From: UBA1926 sp036732005
GTDB taxonomy: Bacteria; Planctomycetota; Phycisphaerae; Phycisphaerales; UBA1924
Reading direction: 5' to 3'
DNA length: 64,000 bases
NCBI GenBank assembly: GCA_036732005.1
Contig: DAINDF010000001.1
Coordinates: 248,001 to 312,000 of the forward strand
Shown: one piece after another, positions 26,409 through 34,249 of the stretch
Numbering within the stretch: position 1 is the stretch's first letter
Layout of the letters: each line of letters starts with the position of its first letter
Translations under genes and position numbers: made by a program
The notes under the pieces: generated by a model
Database searches by the model: none
Seen by the model: only the letters and a program-made list of their open reading frames with translations
What the model was told of the DNA's origin: nothing

Positions 26409-26962
26409 CAGCGAATCCCCTCTGCCCTGTCGCCGCCCGGCGGGCCGACAGGCGCCGAGCCATCGCCGAGTGTCCTGGTGTAGTACCGGACATCGCGCCA
26501 CGCGCCGTGCTTGAACCCGACCGAGGCGAATGTCCCCGCGGCGGTCATGCCGAGACGCTCGTGCAGGCGTTCGCTCGCCGGGTTCGGGACGGTCACCCCC
26601 GCGATCACGCATCGGAACCCGCGTCGCCCCAGTTCGTCGAACAGCGCACGGTAGAGCGCCAGGCCCACGCCGAGAGCGCGCGCCGATTTGTCGACATACA
26701 CCGCCGACTCGCAGGTCCAGTCGTACGCCTGCCGCGTCTTCCACTGGGCCGCGCGGCTGAACCCGACCACGCGCCCCCCGGGCCCGTCGACCGCGACGAA
26801 CCAGGGGTAGACCGCGTGGTCGCGTCGCCACGCCGCCGTCACCGAGGCCGGGTCATCCGGCGGCGTGGCGAAGTGCGCGACCCCGTTCACGATCGCGTCG
26901 TTGGTGATCTCGGCGATCCGCGGGCAGTCTGCTTCTTCGGCGAACCGGATGGTCGGCGTCAC
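26408..26962 (-). CDS. GNAT N-acetyltransferase, phosphinothricin/methionine-sulfoximine acetyltransferase-like
   Basis: 184 aa. It starts TIRFAEEADCPRIAEITNDA, contains WFVAVDGPGGRVVGFSRAAQ and the SAVYVDKSARALGVGLALYR acetyl-CoA loop (equivalent to 'Y....RG.G.G..L'), then VTVPNPASERLHERLGM. That arrangement is typical of the YncA/phosphinothricin acetyltransferase branch, whose members acylate small amines such as methionine sulfoximine. Arg-Gly in the loop is replaced by Ala-Leu. It is probably translated with the downstream PH-domain gene (ATGA overlap). The true substrate is unknown. Confidence 0.85.
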   Translation of the reverse strand: MTPTIRFAEEADCPRIAEITNDAIVNGVAHFATPPDDPASVTAAWRRDHAVYPWFVAVDGPGGRVVGFSRAAQWKTRQAYDWTCESAVYVDKSARALGVGLALYRALFDELGRRGFRCVIAGVTVPNPASERLHERLGMTAAGTFASVGFKHGAWRDVRYYTRTLGDGSAPVGPPGGDRAEGIR

Positions 26963-26964
26963 GA

Positions 26965-27360
26965 TCAGTCATCGTACTCGGCGTCGACCGGCCAGGGCAG
27001 GTCGTCCCGGTCGTCGGTCAGCAGCGCCAGCGAACCCTGCCTGAACACCAGATACCGCTCGAAACTCGTCGAGCGGTACCGCTCCCGCGCGTACACCCGG
27101 TAGACCGCCACATCGTGCCCCTGCTCGTCCACCGCGGCCCGCACCAGCGAGACATTCTCCGCCGGGAATCGGGCGAGCACCGCCGATTCCGAGTCGCCGA
27201 TCCGGTTCTGCGCGTTCGATGCGACGATCGAATCCAGCGTGGCCCGATCGACCGACCCGTAGCCCCGGTACGAGGACCCCGAGGACGAGCCGCTGACGAT
27301 GATGCAACCGGGCAGGGCGAGGCTCGCGGCGGCGAGCACGGCAGGGGCGAGGCGGCGCAT
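26965..27360 (-). CDS. Small predicted lipoprotein
   Basis: 131 codons (130 aa). MRRLAPAVLAAASLALPGC is a lipoprotein signal with lipobox ALPGC. A Ser/Gly linker (IIVSGSSSGSSYRGYGS) follows, then an alpha/beta domain of ~90 residues (VYRVYARERYRSTSFERYLV) rich in Arg, Asp and Tyr. The ATG has AAGGAG eight bases upstream, which decides it over an ATG ten codons earlier. No family recognised. It lies two bases after the GNAT stop, same strand as the GNAT/PH pair. Confidence 0.7.
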   Translation of the reverse strand: MRRLAPAVLAAASLALPGCIIVSGSSSGSSYRGYGSVDRATLDSIVASNAQNRIGDSESAVLARFPAENVSLVRAAVDEQGHDVAVYRVYARERYRSTSFERYLVFRQGSLALLTDDRDDLPWPVDAEYDD

Positions 27361-27450
27361 GGCTGTTCTCCTTCTTGTGCGTGGGCACACACCGCGCGGG
27401 GCGGCACGGAAGGGTGTTGGGGATCGCCGGCCCCGGGTTGCGGCCGATCG

Positions 27451-28344
27451 TCACTCGGCCGGAAAGTCCCAGGGCGACCCCGGGGTGTACCCGATCAGGT
27501 CGTAGAGTTCCTGCCGGGTCTGCATCTCGCCCAGGAACGGCGCAACCGAGCCTGTCTCCTTGAGTTGCGTCAGGGCGCGGGCGACCGCTCCCATCGCGAC
27601 GCGCAGCGTCGTGACCGGGAAGATCACCAGGTCGTACCCCAGTTCCCCGAATCTGGAGAGCGGGATCAGCGGCGTCTTGCCGAACTCGGTCATGTTGGCT
27701 AACAGGTAGACCCGCCGGCCCGCCAGGCGGGCCCGCAGACCGGCCGCGAAGTCGCCGAACTCCTGCTCGGACGCCAGGCCCTCTGGGAAGATCATCTCCG
27801 CCCCGGCCCGGACATACGCCTCGGCCCGGTCCACCGCGGCCCCGAAGCCCTCGACGCCCCGCGCGTCGGTCCTGGCGCAGACGATGAACGCGCCGCCGGA
27901 GCACTCGCGGGAAGCGCGGGAGGCCCACTCGATCTTGCTGACCGCTTGCTCGAACGGGATCAGGGCCTTGCCGTCGAGGTGCCCGCACCGCTTGGGGAAG
28001 ACCTGGTCCTCCAGGTGCAGCCCCGCGGCGCCGGCGTGGTTGTACTCGATCACGGTCCGACGGACCATCTCCTCCTCGCCGAATCCGGTGTCGGCGTCGG
28101 CGAGGAGCGGCAGGCCCGAGGCCGACGCGACCTCGCGGGCCGTGCACGCAAAGTGGTCGAGCGTGAGCAGCCCGACATCCGGCACGCCGGCGGCGACCGA
28201 GGTCGCGCCCCCGGAGAGGTAGCACGCCTCGAAGCCGGCCCGGGCGACGGCGCGGGCCACGAGCGCGTTGAACGCCCCCGGGGCGGCGACGACCCCCTTC
28301 TCCATCAGTGCTCGAAACCGCAGGCCTGGGTGTTCCTGTGTCAT
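27451..28344 (-). CDS. prpB: 2-methylisocitrate lyase, PrpB-like
   Basis: 297 aa. Isocitrate lyase/PEP mutase superfamily: LMEKGVVAAPGAFNALVARA, YLSGGATSVAAGVPDVGLL, DADTGFGEEEMVRRTVIEY, LEDQVFPKRCGHLDGK (active-site Cys-Gly-His, K-[KR]-C-G-H motif of MICL), and LLANMTEFGKTPLIP. It splits 2-methylisocitrate to pyruvate and succinate, the last step of the methylcitrate cycle of propionate. No prpC or prpD lies in the window. Another superfamily member with a related substrate cannot be excluded. It is 29 bases downstream of an 88-aa gene. Confidence 0.88.
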   Translation of the reverse strand: MTQEHPGLRFRALMEKGVVAAPGAFNALVARAVARAGFEACYLSGGATSVAAGVPDVGLLTLDHFACTAREVASASGLPLLADADTGFGEEEMVRRTVIEYNHAGAAGLHLEDQVFPKRCGHLDGKALIPFEQAVSKIEWASRASRECSGGAFIVCARTDARGVEGFGAAVDRAEAYVRAGAEMIFPEGLASEQEFGDFAAGLRARLAGRRVYLLANMTEFGKTPLIPLSRFGELGYDLVIFPVTTLRVAMGAVARALTQLKETGSVAPFLGEMQTRQELYDLIGYTPGSPWDFPAE

Positions 28345-28373
28345 CTCGGCGTCCTCTGGGCGCACGCCGCCGG

Positions 28374-28640
28374 TTATCCCGGCGGGAGGAGTTCGACCTG
28401 CACGGAGAGCCGGGCCGGCTGGCTGCGCGGCATCTTCGGGTCCGCGTCCAGCACGCCGGCCCGGATGGACCGGACGATGTACGACCCGTTCTCCCAGCCC
28501 TCGGGGGTCTCGTTGGACCAGTACATGTCCATCTCGTCCCCCACCTTGGGCAGGATGCGGTCGTCCCAGTGCGTCCGGATCGCGCCCGAGTCGGCGTCGC
28601 AGCGTTCCAGCGTCACGATGATGGTCGATGTCGCGGTCAT
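28374..28640 (-). CDS. 88-aa protein of unknown function
   Basis: 88 aa. The core TIIVTLERCDADSGAIRTHW, KVGDEMDMYW and ENGSYIVRSI looks like a small beta protein. No signal or membrane segment and no recognised family. The start is the ATG before TATSTIIV; upstream in-frame codons read through Arg/Pro-rich sequence without protein-like pattern. Its stop lies 29 bases before prpB, so the two are probably one transcript. It is divergent from the phosphatase-like lipoprotein gene. Confidence 0.5.
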   Translation of the reverse strand: MTATSTIIVTLERCDADSGAIRTHWDDRILPKVGDEMDMYWSNETPEGWENGSYIVRSIRAGVLDADPKMPRSQPARLSVQVELLPPG

Positions 28641-28732
28641 GGCGTGCGCTCCGGCCTCCCCCGATCGCGCCCGCTCCGGGCGGCGTCGGGGCGATCCTAC
28701 GGCGCGAGGGGGCCCGGTGGTATGCTGCCCGG

Positions 28733-29281
28733 ATGAAACACGCGATGCTGCTGTTCGCCATGACCGCGGGGCTCGGCTGGGGCTGCGTCGCGGCACCCAA
28801 GGCCGCCGAGAAGCCCCCGCCCCCGCGGCTGGTGGCCTGGGAGGCGTTCAGGGAGGCCCCCGAGGGCGGCGTCTGGCTGGGGGCCCAGCCCTCGGAGCAG
28901 GCGCTCGACGCGTTCTCGGCGCACGGGCGCGGGCTCGTGGTGAATCTGCGGACCGACGAGGAGATGGCCTACCTGCCGTTCTACGGGGACGCGGTGTCGG
29001 CCCGGGGGCTGCGGTATGTGCGCATCCCGACGCGCGGGGCGGACCTCGACGCGGGCGAGGTCGAGGCGCTGGCCGACGCGATGCGGGCCCACCCGGGGCC
29101 GGTGATGCTGCACTGCGCGAGCGGGGGGCGGGCCTCGGTGCTCTGGGCGATGCACCGGATGGCGGCGGAGGGGCTCAGCGCCGTGGAGGCGGCGGCCTGG
29201 CTCGAGGCCGAGCGGGGCGAGGTCTCCGAGGAGACGCGCCAGCGCCTCGCGGCGTTCGGGGCGACACGCTCCGACGAATGA
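28733..29281 (+). CDS. Dual-specificity-phosphatase-like lipoprotein (DUF442/BLH type)
   Basis: 182 aa. A signal with a Cys at residue 18 (MTAGLGWGC) suggests a lipoprotein. The body matches the DSP-like family associated with beta-lactamase-like hydrolases: VWLGAQPSEQALDAF, VVNLRTDEEMAYLPF, and the P-loop PVMLHCASGGRASVLW, which keeps the H-C-x(2)-G-x-R of Cys-dependent phosphatases. The Cys would be the nucleophile and a phosphoester the substrate, probably in the periplasm. Physiological role unknown. The ATG is preceded by an ATG-CTG stretch that stops at once. Confidence 0.75.
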   Translation: MKHAMLLFAMTAGLGWGCVAAPKAAEKPPPPRLVAWEAFREAPEGGVWLGAQPSEQALDAFSAHGRGLVVNLRTDEEMAYLPFYGDAVSARGLRYVRIPTRGADLDAGEVEALADAMRAHPGPVMLHCASGGRASVLWAMHRMAAEGLSAVEAAAWLEAERGEVSEETRQRLAAFGATRSDE

Positions 29282-29293
29282 GGCGGCGCGCGG

Positions 29294-30694
29294 TCAGGCC
29301 GGGCCGGTCTGGGCCCCGAGGTTGGCGTCGCGGGGGAGCACGGTGATCTCGGCGGGCTCCGGGAGGGCCTTGGCGCTGCGTGCGCCCGACTCCTCGAACC
29401 GACGCAGGGTGGGGGTGACGCGGGATTGGATCGATCCGACGGCCTCGTTGTACTTCGAGGTCGCCTTGGCGAGCGCCTTGCCGAGATCGTCGATGTGCCC
29501 GAACGCGACGGCCGCCCGCTCGTGGAGTTCCTTGCCGAGGTCGAAGAGTTCACGGGCCTGCTCGGTCAGGTCGTGCTCGCGCCACCCCACGGCGACGGCG
29601 CGGAGCAGGCCGATGAGCGTGGCCGGGCTGGCGAGGATGACGCTCTGCCCGGCGGCGGTCTCGAGCAGATCGGGGCGGCGGGCGAGGGCGGTGTCGAGAA
29701 AATGGTCCCCCGGGACGAACATGACGACGAAATCCGGCGACCCGCTGTACTGCTGCCAGTAGGACTTCTTGGCGAGCTTTCCGGCCTGGGTGGCGACATC
29801 TTCGGCGAACTTGTCGAGCAGGCGGTCGCGTTCGTCCGCGTCGACGACCTCGACGGCGCGCACATACGCGTCGATGTTGCACTTGGCGTCGACGACGACA
29901 ACCCGGTCGTTGGGCAGGCGGACGATCATGTCCGGACGGAGGGCCCTGCCGTCGTCCGTCCGCGTCGAGGACTGCTCGTCGAAGTCGCAGTAGGGCACCA
30001 TGCCGGCGAGCTCGGCGACGCGGCGCAGCTGGAGTTCACCGTATCGGCCGCGGATCTCGGGCCGGCTGAAGGCCTGGACGAGTTTGTCCGTGGATGAGCG
30101 GAGCGAGTCGCTGGCGGCGGCGGTCAGGTCGACCCGCTCAGTGAGCTTGACGAGGCGTTCCTCGGTCTTGGCGAGGGTCTCGCCGATCGGGCGGACGAGG
30201 TCGTCGACGGCCTTGCGGCGCTGGTCGAGATCGGCGCCGGCCTGCTTGAGCTGGCCGGCGAAGTTCTCTCGGGCCTGCTCGAGGAACCGGCGGGTGTTGG
30301 TCTCGAGCGCCTCGGAGGAGAGGCTGGCGAAGTGGGCCTTGAGCTCGGCCTCGCGCTCGCGGAGCCAGTTCTGGAGGCGGGTCTGTTCGGCCTGCAACCT
30401 CTGCTCACGCTCGGCGTGGAGGCGGCGGTCGGCGTTGGCCTGCTCCTCGGCGCGGGCGAGCGTCTCGCCCAGCTCCCGGGCCCGGGACTCGGCGGACGCG
30501 AGGTCCGTGCGGAGGAGTTGGTTCATCTCGGTGAGCCGGCGCGTCTCCTCTTCCCGGCGAGACTCGGCGTGCTCGGCGTCGCGGCGGGCCTGGGCGAGCA
30601 GCGAGGCGGCCCGGAGGTGGGCCCGCCCGAGCCACCCGGTCGCGAGCAGGGCGAGGAGCAGGGCCAGGCCGAGGATCAGGTTCAGGAGGTCCAT
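29294..30694 (-). CDS. rmuC: DNA recombination protein RmuC homologue
   Basis: 466 aa. A single N-terminal hydrophobic segment (LLNLILGLALLLALLATGWL) is followed by a long Glu/Arg-rich coiled coil (about residues 35-185) and the RmuC domain: RGRYGELQLRRVAELAGM, RLPNDRVVVVDAKCNIDAY (nuclease-like Asp-x-K), QYSGSPDFVVMFVPGDHFLD, and ILASPATLIGLLRAVAVGW. RmuC limits DNA inversions at repeats, probably as a membrane-tethered nuclease. The start is the ATG before DLLNL; an earlier in-frame ATG gives a Pro-rich non-coding-looking stretch. It is convergent with the phosphatase-like gene. Confidence 0.92.
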   Translation of the reverse strand: MDLLNLILGLALLLALLATGWLGRAHLRAASLLAQARRDAEHAESRREEETRRLTEMNQLLRTDLASAESRARELGETLARAEEQANADRRLHAEREQRLQAEQTRLQNWLREREAELKAHFASLSSEALETNTRRFLEQARENFAGQLKQAGADLDQRRKAVDDLVRPIGETLAKTEERLVKLTERVDLTAAASDSLRSSTDKLVQAFSRPEIRGRYGELQLRRVAELAGMVPYCDFDEQSSTRTDDGRALRPDMIVRLPNDRVVVVDAKCNIDAYVRAVEVVDADERDRLLDKFAEDVATQAGKLAKKSYWQQYSGSPDFVVMFVPGDHFLDTALARRPDLLETAAGQSVILASPATLIGLLRAVAVGWREHDLTEQARELFDLGKELHERAAVAFGHIDDLGKALAKATSKYNEAVGSIQSRVTPTLRRFEESGARSAKALPEPAEITVLPRDANLGAQTGPA

Positions 30695-30757
30695 GGGTGC
30701 AGGATATTCGGTGGGGAAGCGTCCGGGTGACACCCCCGGCCCCGGGGGGCGGAACAC

Positions 30758-30798
30758 CAAAAAGGGACGGCCCGGCGAGAGGGGCACGCCGGGCCGTC
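30758..30798 (-). terminator. Intrinsic terminator downstream of the 30933-31322 gene
   Basis: A perfect 12-bp inverted repeat (30766-30777 with 30787-30798, GACGGCCCGGCG on the plus strand) with a nine-base loop is followed, in minus-strand direction, by CCC and five T. It sits 135 bases downstream of the minus-strand stop at 30933 and before rmuC, so rmuC must have its own promoter in the remaining space. Confidence 0.8.
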
Positions 30799-30932
30799 AG
30801 AGGTAAGAGGGGCTTCGGTGATGGCGAAGGGCCGCCGTGGCGCGATTCGACCGCGGGAGGGTCGCGGATTCGCCCGGGCGGTCAAATCGAGGATCCGGGG
30901 TGAAACAGGAGGCGGGCGGGCCGCCCTTCGGG

Positions 30933-31322
30933 TCAGCTGGCCAGATCGGTGATCCGGGAGAGGGGCACGGTCACGGCGGCGTCGCCGTCGTTGAAGTGGG
31001 CCTCGCCGATGCCGTGCTCGCGGAGGGCCTGGCAGTATCCGACCGCGTCTGGGGTGTCCATGTGGAGCACGACGCCGGGCTTGCCCTTGGCGGCGAGGTG
31101 GTCGCGGTAGCCCTCGGCGCGGGCCTCGTCGGTAAAGACGAGCAGGCGGGGACCGCCCGAGGCGCGCACGATGAGGGGTTCCGGCTCGTCGGGGTCGTCG
31201 GCGGACGCGACGCCGATGAAGTACCAGGCGTCAAGGGCGAGGGCGGCCTGGATGTAGGCCCGCTCACCCATCTTGTTGCGGGCGTCGCGGGCCTGCACGG
31301 CGAGGGCGTCGAAGTCGGTCAT
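30933..31322 (-). CDS. 129-aa protein, possibly SseB-like
   Basis: 129 aa. It contains AYIQAALALDAWYFIGVASA, PRLLVFTDEARAEGYRDHLA and GEAHFNDGDAAVTVPLSRI. The order (short helix, W-Y-F-I, 'vFTd...A..f') resembles the SseB N-terminal domain, which in other bacteria accompanies secretion or antirestriction loci, but the match is weak. No signal or membrane segment. The ATG has AGG upstream; an alternative ATG lies 11 codons before it but over an Arg-rich stretch. Followed by a strong intrinsic terminator. Confidence 0.6.
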   Translation of the reverse strand: MTDFDALAVQARDARNKMGERAYIQAALALDAWYFIGVASADDPDEPEPLIVRASGGPRLLVFTDEARAEGYRDHLAAKGKPGVVLHMDTPDAVGYCQALREHGIGEAHFNDGDAAVTVPLSRITDLAS

Positions 31323-31367
31323 GCGGCACCTGCCTTTCCGGGTCCACGATACCACGCGGGGGGGGCC

Positions 31368-31399
31368 AAAAGAAACACGACCCCGGCGGTGGGCCGGGG
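31368..31399 (-). terminator. Candidate terminator after the flagellin gene
   Basis: CCCCGGC (31381-31387) pairs with GCCGGGG (31393-31399) around a five-base loop. On the minus strand the hairpin is followed by TCGTGTTTCTTTT, a broken T-run, 49 bases after the flagellin stop. Moderate support only. Confidence 0.5.
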
Positions 31400-31447
31400 C
31401 GTGCGCGAAGGGATTGGGGTCCCGAGAAATCAGGTTGAGGCCGCGGG

Positions 31448-32176
31448 CTAGCCGCCCAGCAGGTCGAGGACGGACCGCGGGCGCGAGGCGGCGATGGCGA
31501 GCGCGGAGAGGCCCGCCTCGTTGAGGATCTGCCCGCGGGTGAACAGGGCGGCCTCGCGGGCGAAGTCCGTGTCGCGGATGATGGAGTTGGCCGCGGCGAC
31601 ATTCTCGAATTCCGTGCGCACGGAGGCGGCGCGGGCGTCGAGGGTGTTGCGCTGGAAGGATCCGATCCGGCCTCGGAGTTCGGTGATCGTGGCGGCATCC
31701 CGGATTTCGGGGGCCGGGGGGAGTTCAAGCGAATCGCCCGCGGCGGGGATGGCGAGACCACCGTTGAAGAGCGGGACGCCCCCGAACGAGGCGCTCGAGA
31801 TGGTGCGCTCGACCGACTCGTCGATGGACGCCATTTCGAGTTCGATGGCGGCCCGCTCGGCGTCGGACATCGCGCCGGTGTTGGCGGCGGCGACGGCGAG
31901 CGACTCCTTGCGGACCAGCATCCCCCCCGCCTCGGCCAGGGCGGCCTCGGCGGTGCGGGCGACGGCGTCGTTGCGTTCCAGGGCCCGGCTCTCGGCGTCG
32001 AGCGCGGCGAGCTGGGCCTCGAGGTTCTCCGAGGCGATCAGGCCGGCGGGGTCGTCGCGGCCCGCGTTGATCCGCTGCCCGGTGGCGAGCCTATGGCCGG
32101 AGTCGGCGAGAGCGCGCTGGGCCCTGCCCAGGGCGTTAAGCAGGCCGATCTGGCTCGATGCGTCGCTGATGCGCAT
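31448..32176 (-). CDS. Short flagellin
   Basis: 242 aa. Flagellin N-domain: ISDASSQIGLLNALGRAQRA, LATGQRINAGRDDPAGLIAS; C-domain: FENVAAANSIIRDTDFAREA, RGQILNEAGLSALAIA. The variable D2/D3 region is almost absent, so the filament would be thin and smooth. GGAGG lies six bases before the ATG. Flagellins are exported by the flagellar type III system, but no other flagellar gene is in the window. The QIGLLNALGRAQRA start differs from the commoner N-T-N-... of enteric flagellins, as is usual in planctomycetes. A minor or FlgL-like role is possible. Confidence 0.85.
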   Translation of the reverse strand: MRISDASSQIGLLNALGRAQRALADSGHRLATGQRINAGRDDPAGLIASENLEAQLAALDAESRALERNDAVARTAEAALAEAGGMLVRKESLAVAAANTGAMSDAERAAIELEMASIDESVERTISSASFGGVPLFNGGLAIPAAGDSLELPPAPEIRDAATITELRGRIGSFQRNTLDARAASVRTEFENVAAANSIIRDTDFAREAALFTRGQILNEAGLSALAIAASRPRSVLDLLGG

Positions 32177-32320
32177 GGGATCCTCCGGGCGGGGCGTTCG
32201 GATCGCGGCCCGCGTTGAGCGTGCGATTCGGTGCGGGCGGCGGCAAGCGTTGTGGTATGGCGGGGCTCGTCGCCGGGCGGTGCGATCCGCGGGTTCGGCG
32301 CAACCGCTACGCTGGGAGCG

Positions 32321-33361
32321 ATGAACGAGCCGCAGACGCAGCAGGAGGTCCTCGCCGCCGCCGAGCAGTTCCGCCGGGATTACCGGGCGGTGCGTGAGCA
32401 GATCGGTCGTGCGGTGGTCGGGCACCAGCACATCGTGGACGGGGTGCTGGTGTGCCTGTTCGCCGGGGGGCACGCGTTGCTGGAGGGCGTGCCCGGGATC
32501 GGGAAGACGCTGCTGATCCGGACGCTGAGCCGGGCGTTGCACCTGGAGTTCAACCGGATCCAGTTCACGCCCGACCTGATGCCGGCGGATATCTCGGGGA
32601 CGACGGTGGTCGTGGAGGTCGAGGGGGAGCACGGCCGGGTGAGCCGGGAGTTCCGGTTCCAGAAGGGCCCGGTGTTCGCGCAGATCCTGCTTGCGGACGA
32701 GATCAACCGGGCGACCCCGAAGACGCAGAGCGCCCTGCTGGAGGCGATGCAGGAGCGGAGCGTGACGGTGCAGGGCGAGACGCACGCATTGCCGCGACCG
32801 TTCTTCGTGATGGCGACGCAGAACCCGCTGGAGCAGGAGGGGACCTACCCCTTGCCGGAGGCGCAGCTGGACCGGTTCTTCTTCAAGCTGCTTGTGGGAT
32901 ATTCCAAGCGGGAGGACCTGCACGAGATCCTCAAGCGGACGACGGGGGGCGAGGAGGCGGAGATCACGCCCGTGCTGGACACGGCGCGGCTGCTGGAGCA
33001 CCAGCGCCTGGTGCGGCGTGTGGAGGCGGCGCCGACGGTGGTGGACTACGCGGTGCGGTGCGTGCTGGCGACGCACCCGAAGGGCCCCGACGGGGACGGG
33101 GCGTACGCGACGCCGCAGGTGAACCAGTATGTGCGCGTAGGGGCGAGCCCGCGGGCGGCGCAGGCGTTGACGCTGGGGGCGAAGGTGCTCGCGCTGCTGG
33201 ACGGGCGGGCGGCGATCTCGATCGAGGACATCAAGAAGGTGGCGCTGCCGGCGCTGCGGCACCGGATCATCATGAACTTCGAGGCCGAGGCGGAGGGGAT
33301 CCGGGCGGACGGGGTGATCCGGAACATCCTGGACACGCTCCCACGCGAGGCCGGGGGGTAA
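32321..33361 (+). CDS. MoxR-family AAA+ ATPase
   Basis: 346 aa. Walker A is LLEGVPGIGKTLL, Walker B ILLADEINRATPKTQSALLE, sensor MATQNPLEQEGTYPLPEAQL, all typical of MoxR. MoxR proteins act as chaperones that load or activate partners with DUF58/VWA domains, often in envelope stress or enzyme maturation. No DUF58 or VWA gene follows; the next gene is on the other strand. It is divergent from flagellin. Start: ATG of NEPQTQQEV with GGGAG just upstream. Confidence 0.92.
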   Translation: MNEPQTQQEVLAAAEQFRRDYRAVREQIGRAVVGHQHIVDGVLVCLFAGGHALLEGVPGIGKTLLIRTLSRALHLEFNRIQFTPDLMPADISGTTVVVEVEGEHGRVSREFRFQKGPVFAQILLADEINRATPKTQSALLEAMQERSVTVQGETHALPRPFFVMATQNPLEQEGTYPLPEAQLDRFFFKLLVGYSKREDLHEILKRTTGGEEAEITPVLDTARLLEHQRLVRRVEAAPTVVDYAVRCVLATHPKGPDGDGAYATPQVNQYVRVGASPRAAQALTLGAKVLALLDGRAAISIEDIKKVALPALRHRIIMNFEAEAEGIRADGVIRNILDTLPREAGG

Positions 33362-33369
33362 GGCCCGGG

Positions 33370-34161
33370 TCAGGAGGCGCGGAGCCTGGGAACGGCCGCG
33401 AGGAGGGCGCGGGTGTAGGGATGCCCGGGCTCGTGGATGATCTGCCGCTTGTCGCCCGATTCGACGATTCGCCCGTCCTTCATGACGGCGATGCGGTGGC
33501 AGATGTGGCTGACCACCGCCATGTCGTGGCTGATGAAGAGGTAGGCCAGGCCGAGTTCATCCTGGAGGTCCTGGAGCAGATTGATGATCTGGGCCTGGAC
33601 GGAGACATCGAGCGCGCTGGTTGGTTCATCGCAGACGATGAGGCTGGGGCGGAGCGCGAGGGCGCGGGCGATCGCGATGCGCTGGCGCTGCCCCCCGGAG
33701 AACTGGTGCGGGTAGCGGTCGGCGCTGGCGGGGGGCATGCCGCAGCGTTCGAGCAACTCCCCCACCGCCCGGGAGGCGTCGCCGCGGGTGCGCACGAGGC
33801 CGTGGATCCGGAGCGGCTCGGCGACGAGGTCGAGGACGCGCATGCGCGGGTTGAGCGACGCGGCGGGGTCCTGGAAAATGATCTGCATGCGTCGGCGGAG
33901 GGCGCGGAGGCGGGCGCCGCGGGCCACGCGGAGGTCCTGCCCGTCGAAGCGGATCTCGCCGGAGACGGGTTCGATGAGGCGCAGGACGGCGCGGCCCAGC
34001 GTGGTCTTGCCGGATCCGGACTCGCCGACGAGGCCGAGGGTCTGGCCCAGGGCGAGGTCGAAGGCGACTCCGTCGACGGCGCGGACGGGCCCGCCCCTTG
34101 CGGGGAACTGGACGCTGAGGTCGCGGACCGCGAGGATGGGCCGTTGATCGGCTTCGGACAC
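33370..34161 (-). CDS. Peptide/nickel-type ABC transporter ATP-binding protein (OppF/DppF-like), orphan
   Basis: 263 aa from a GTG (VSEADQRPILAVRDLSVQF). Walker A GESGSGKTTLGRA, Q-loop MQIIFQDPAASLNPRM, signature QFSGGQRQRIAIARAL, Walker B SLIVCDEPTSALDVSVQ, H-loop ISHDMAVVSHI, and the C-terminal HEPGHPYTRALLAAVP, which is specific for the Opp/Dpp family. It energises uptake of oligopeptides or similar solutes. No permease or substrate-binding gene is adjacent, so its partners lie elsewhere. It converges with moxR and is divergent from the asparagine synthetase gene. Confidence 0.9.
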   Translation of the reverse strand: MSEADQRPILAVRDLSVQFPARGGPVRAVDGVAFDLALGQTLGLVGESGSGKTTLGRAVLRLIEPVSGEIRFDGQDLRVARGARLRALRRRMQIIFQDPAASLNPRMRVLDLVAEPLRIHGLVRTRGDASRAVGELLERCGMPPASADRYPHQFSGGQRQRIAIARALALRPSLIVCDEPTSALDVSVQAQIINLLQDLQDELGLAYLFISHDMAVVSHICHRIAVMKDGRIVESGDKRQIIHEPGHPYTRALLAAVPRLRAS

Positions 34162-34249
34162 GGGGCGGATGGTACCGCGGCGAGCCTCGGGCCGGGGCGG
34201 GGCGCGAGCCGATGAATGGAGGGGCCCGGGCGGGCCCCGGGGATGCGCG

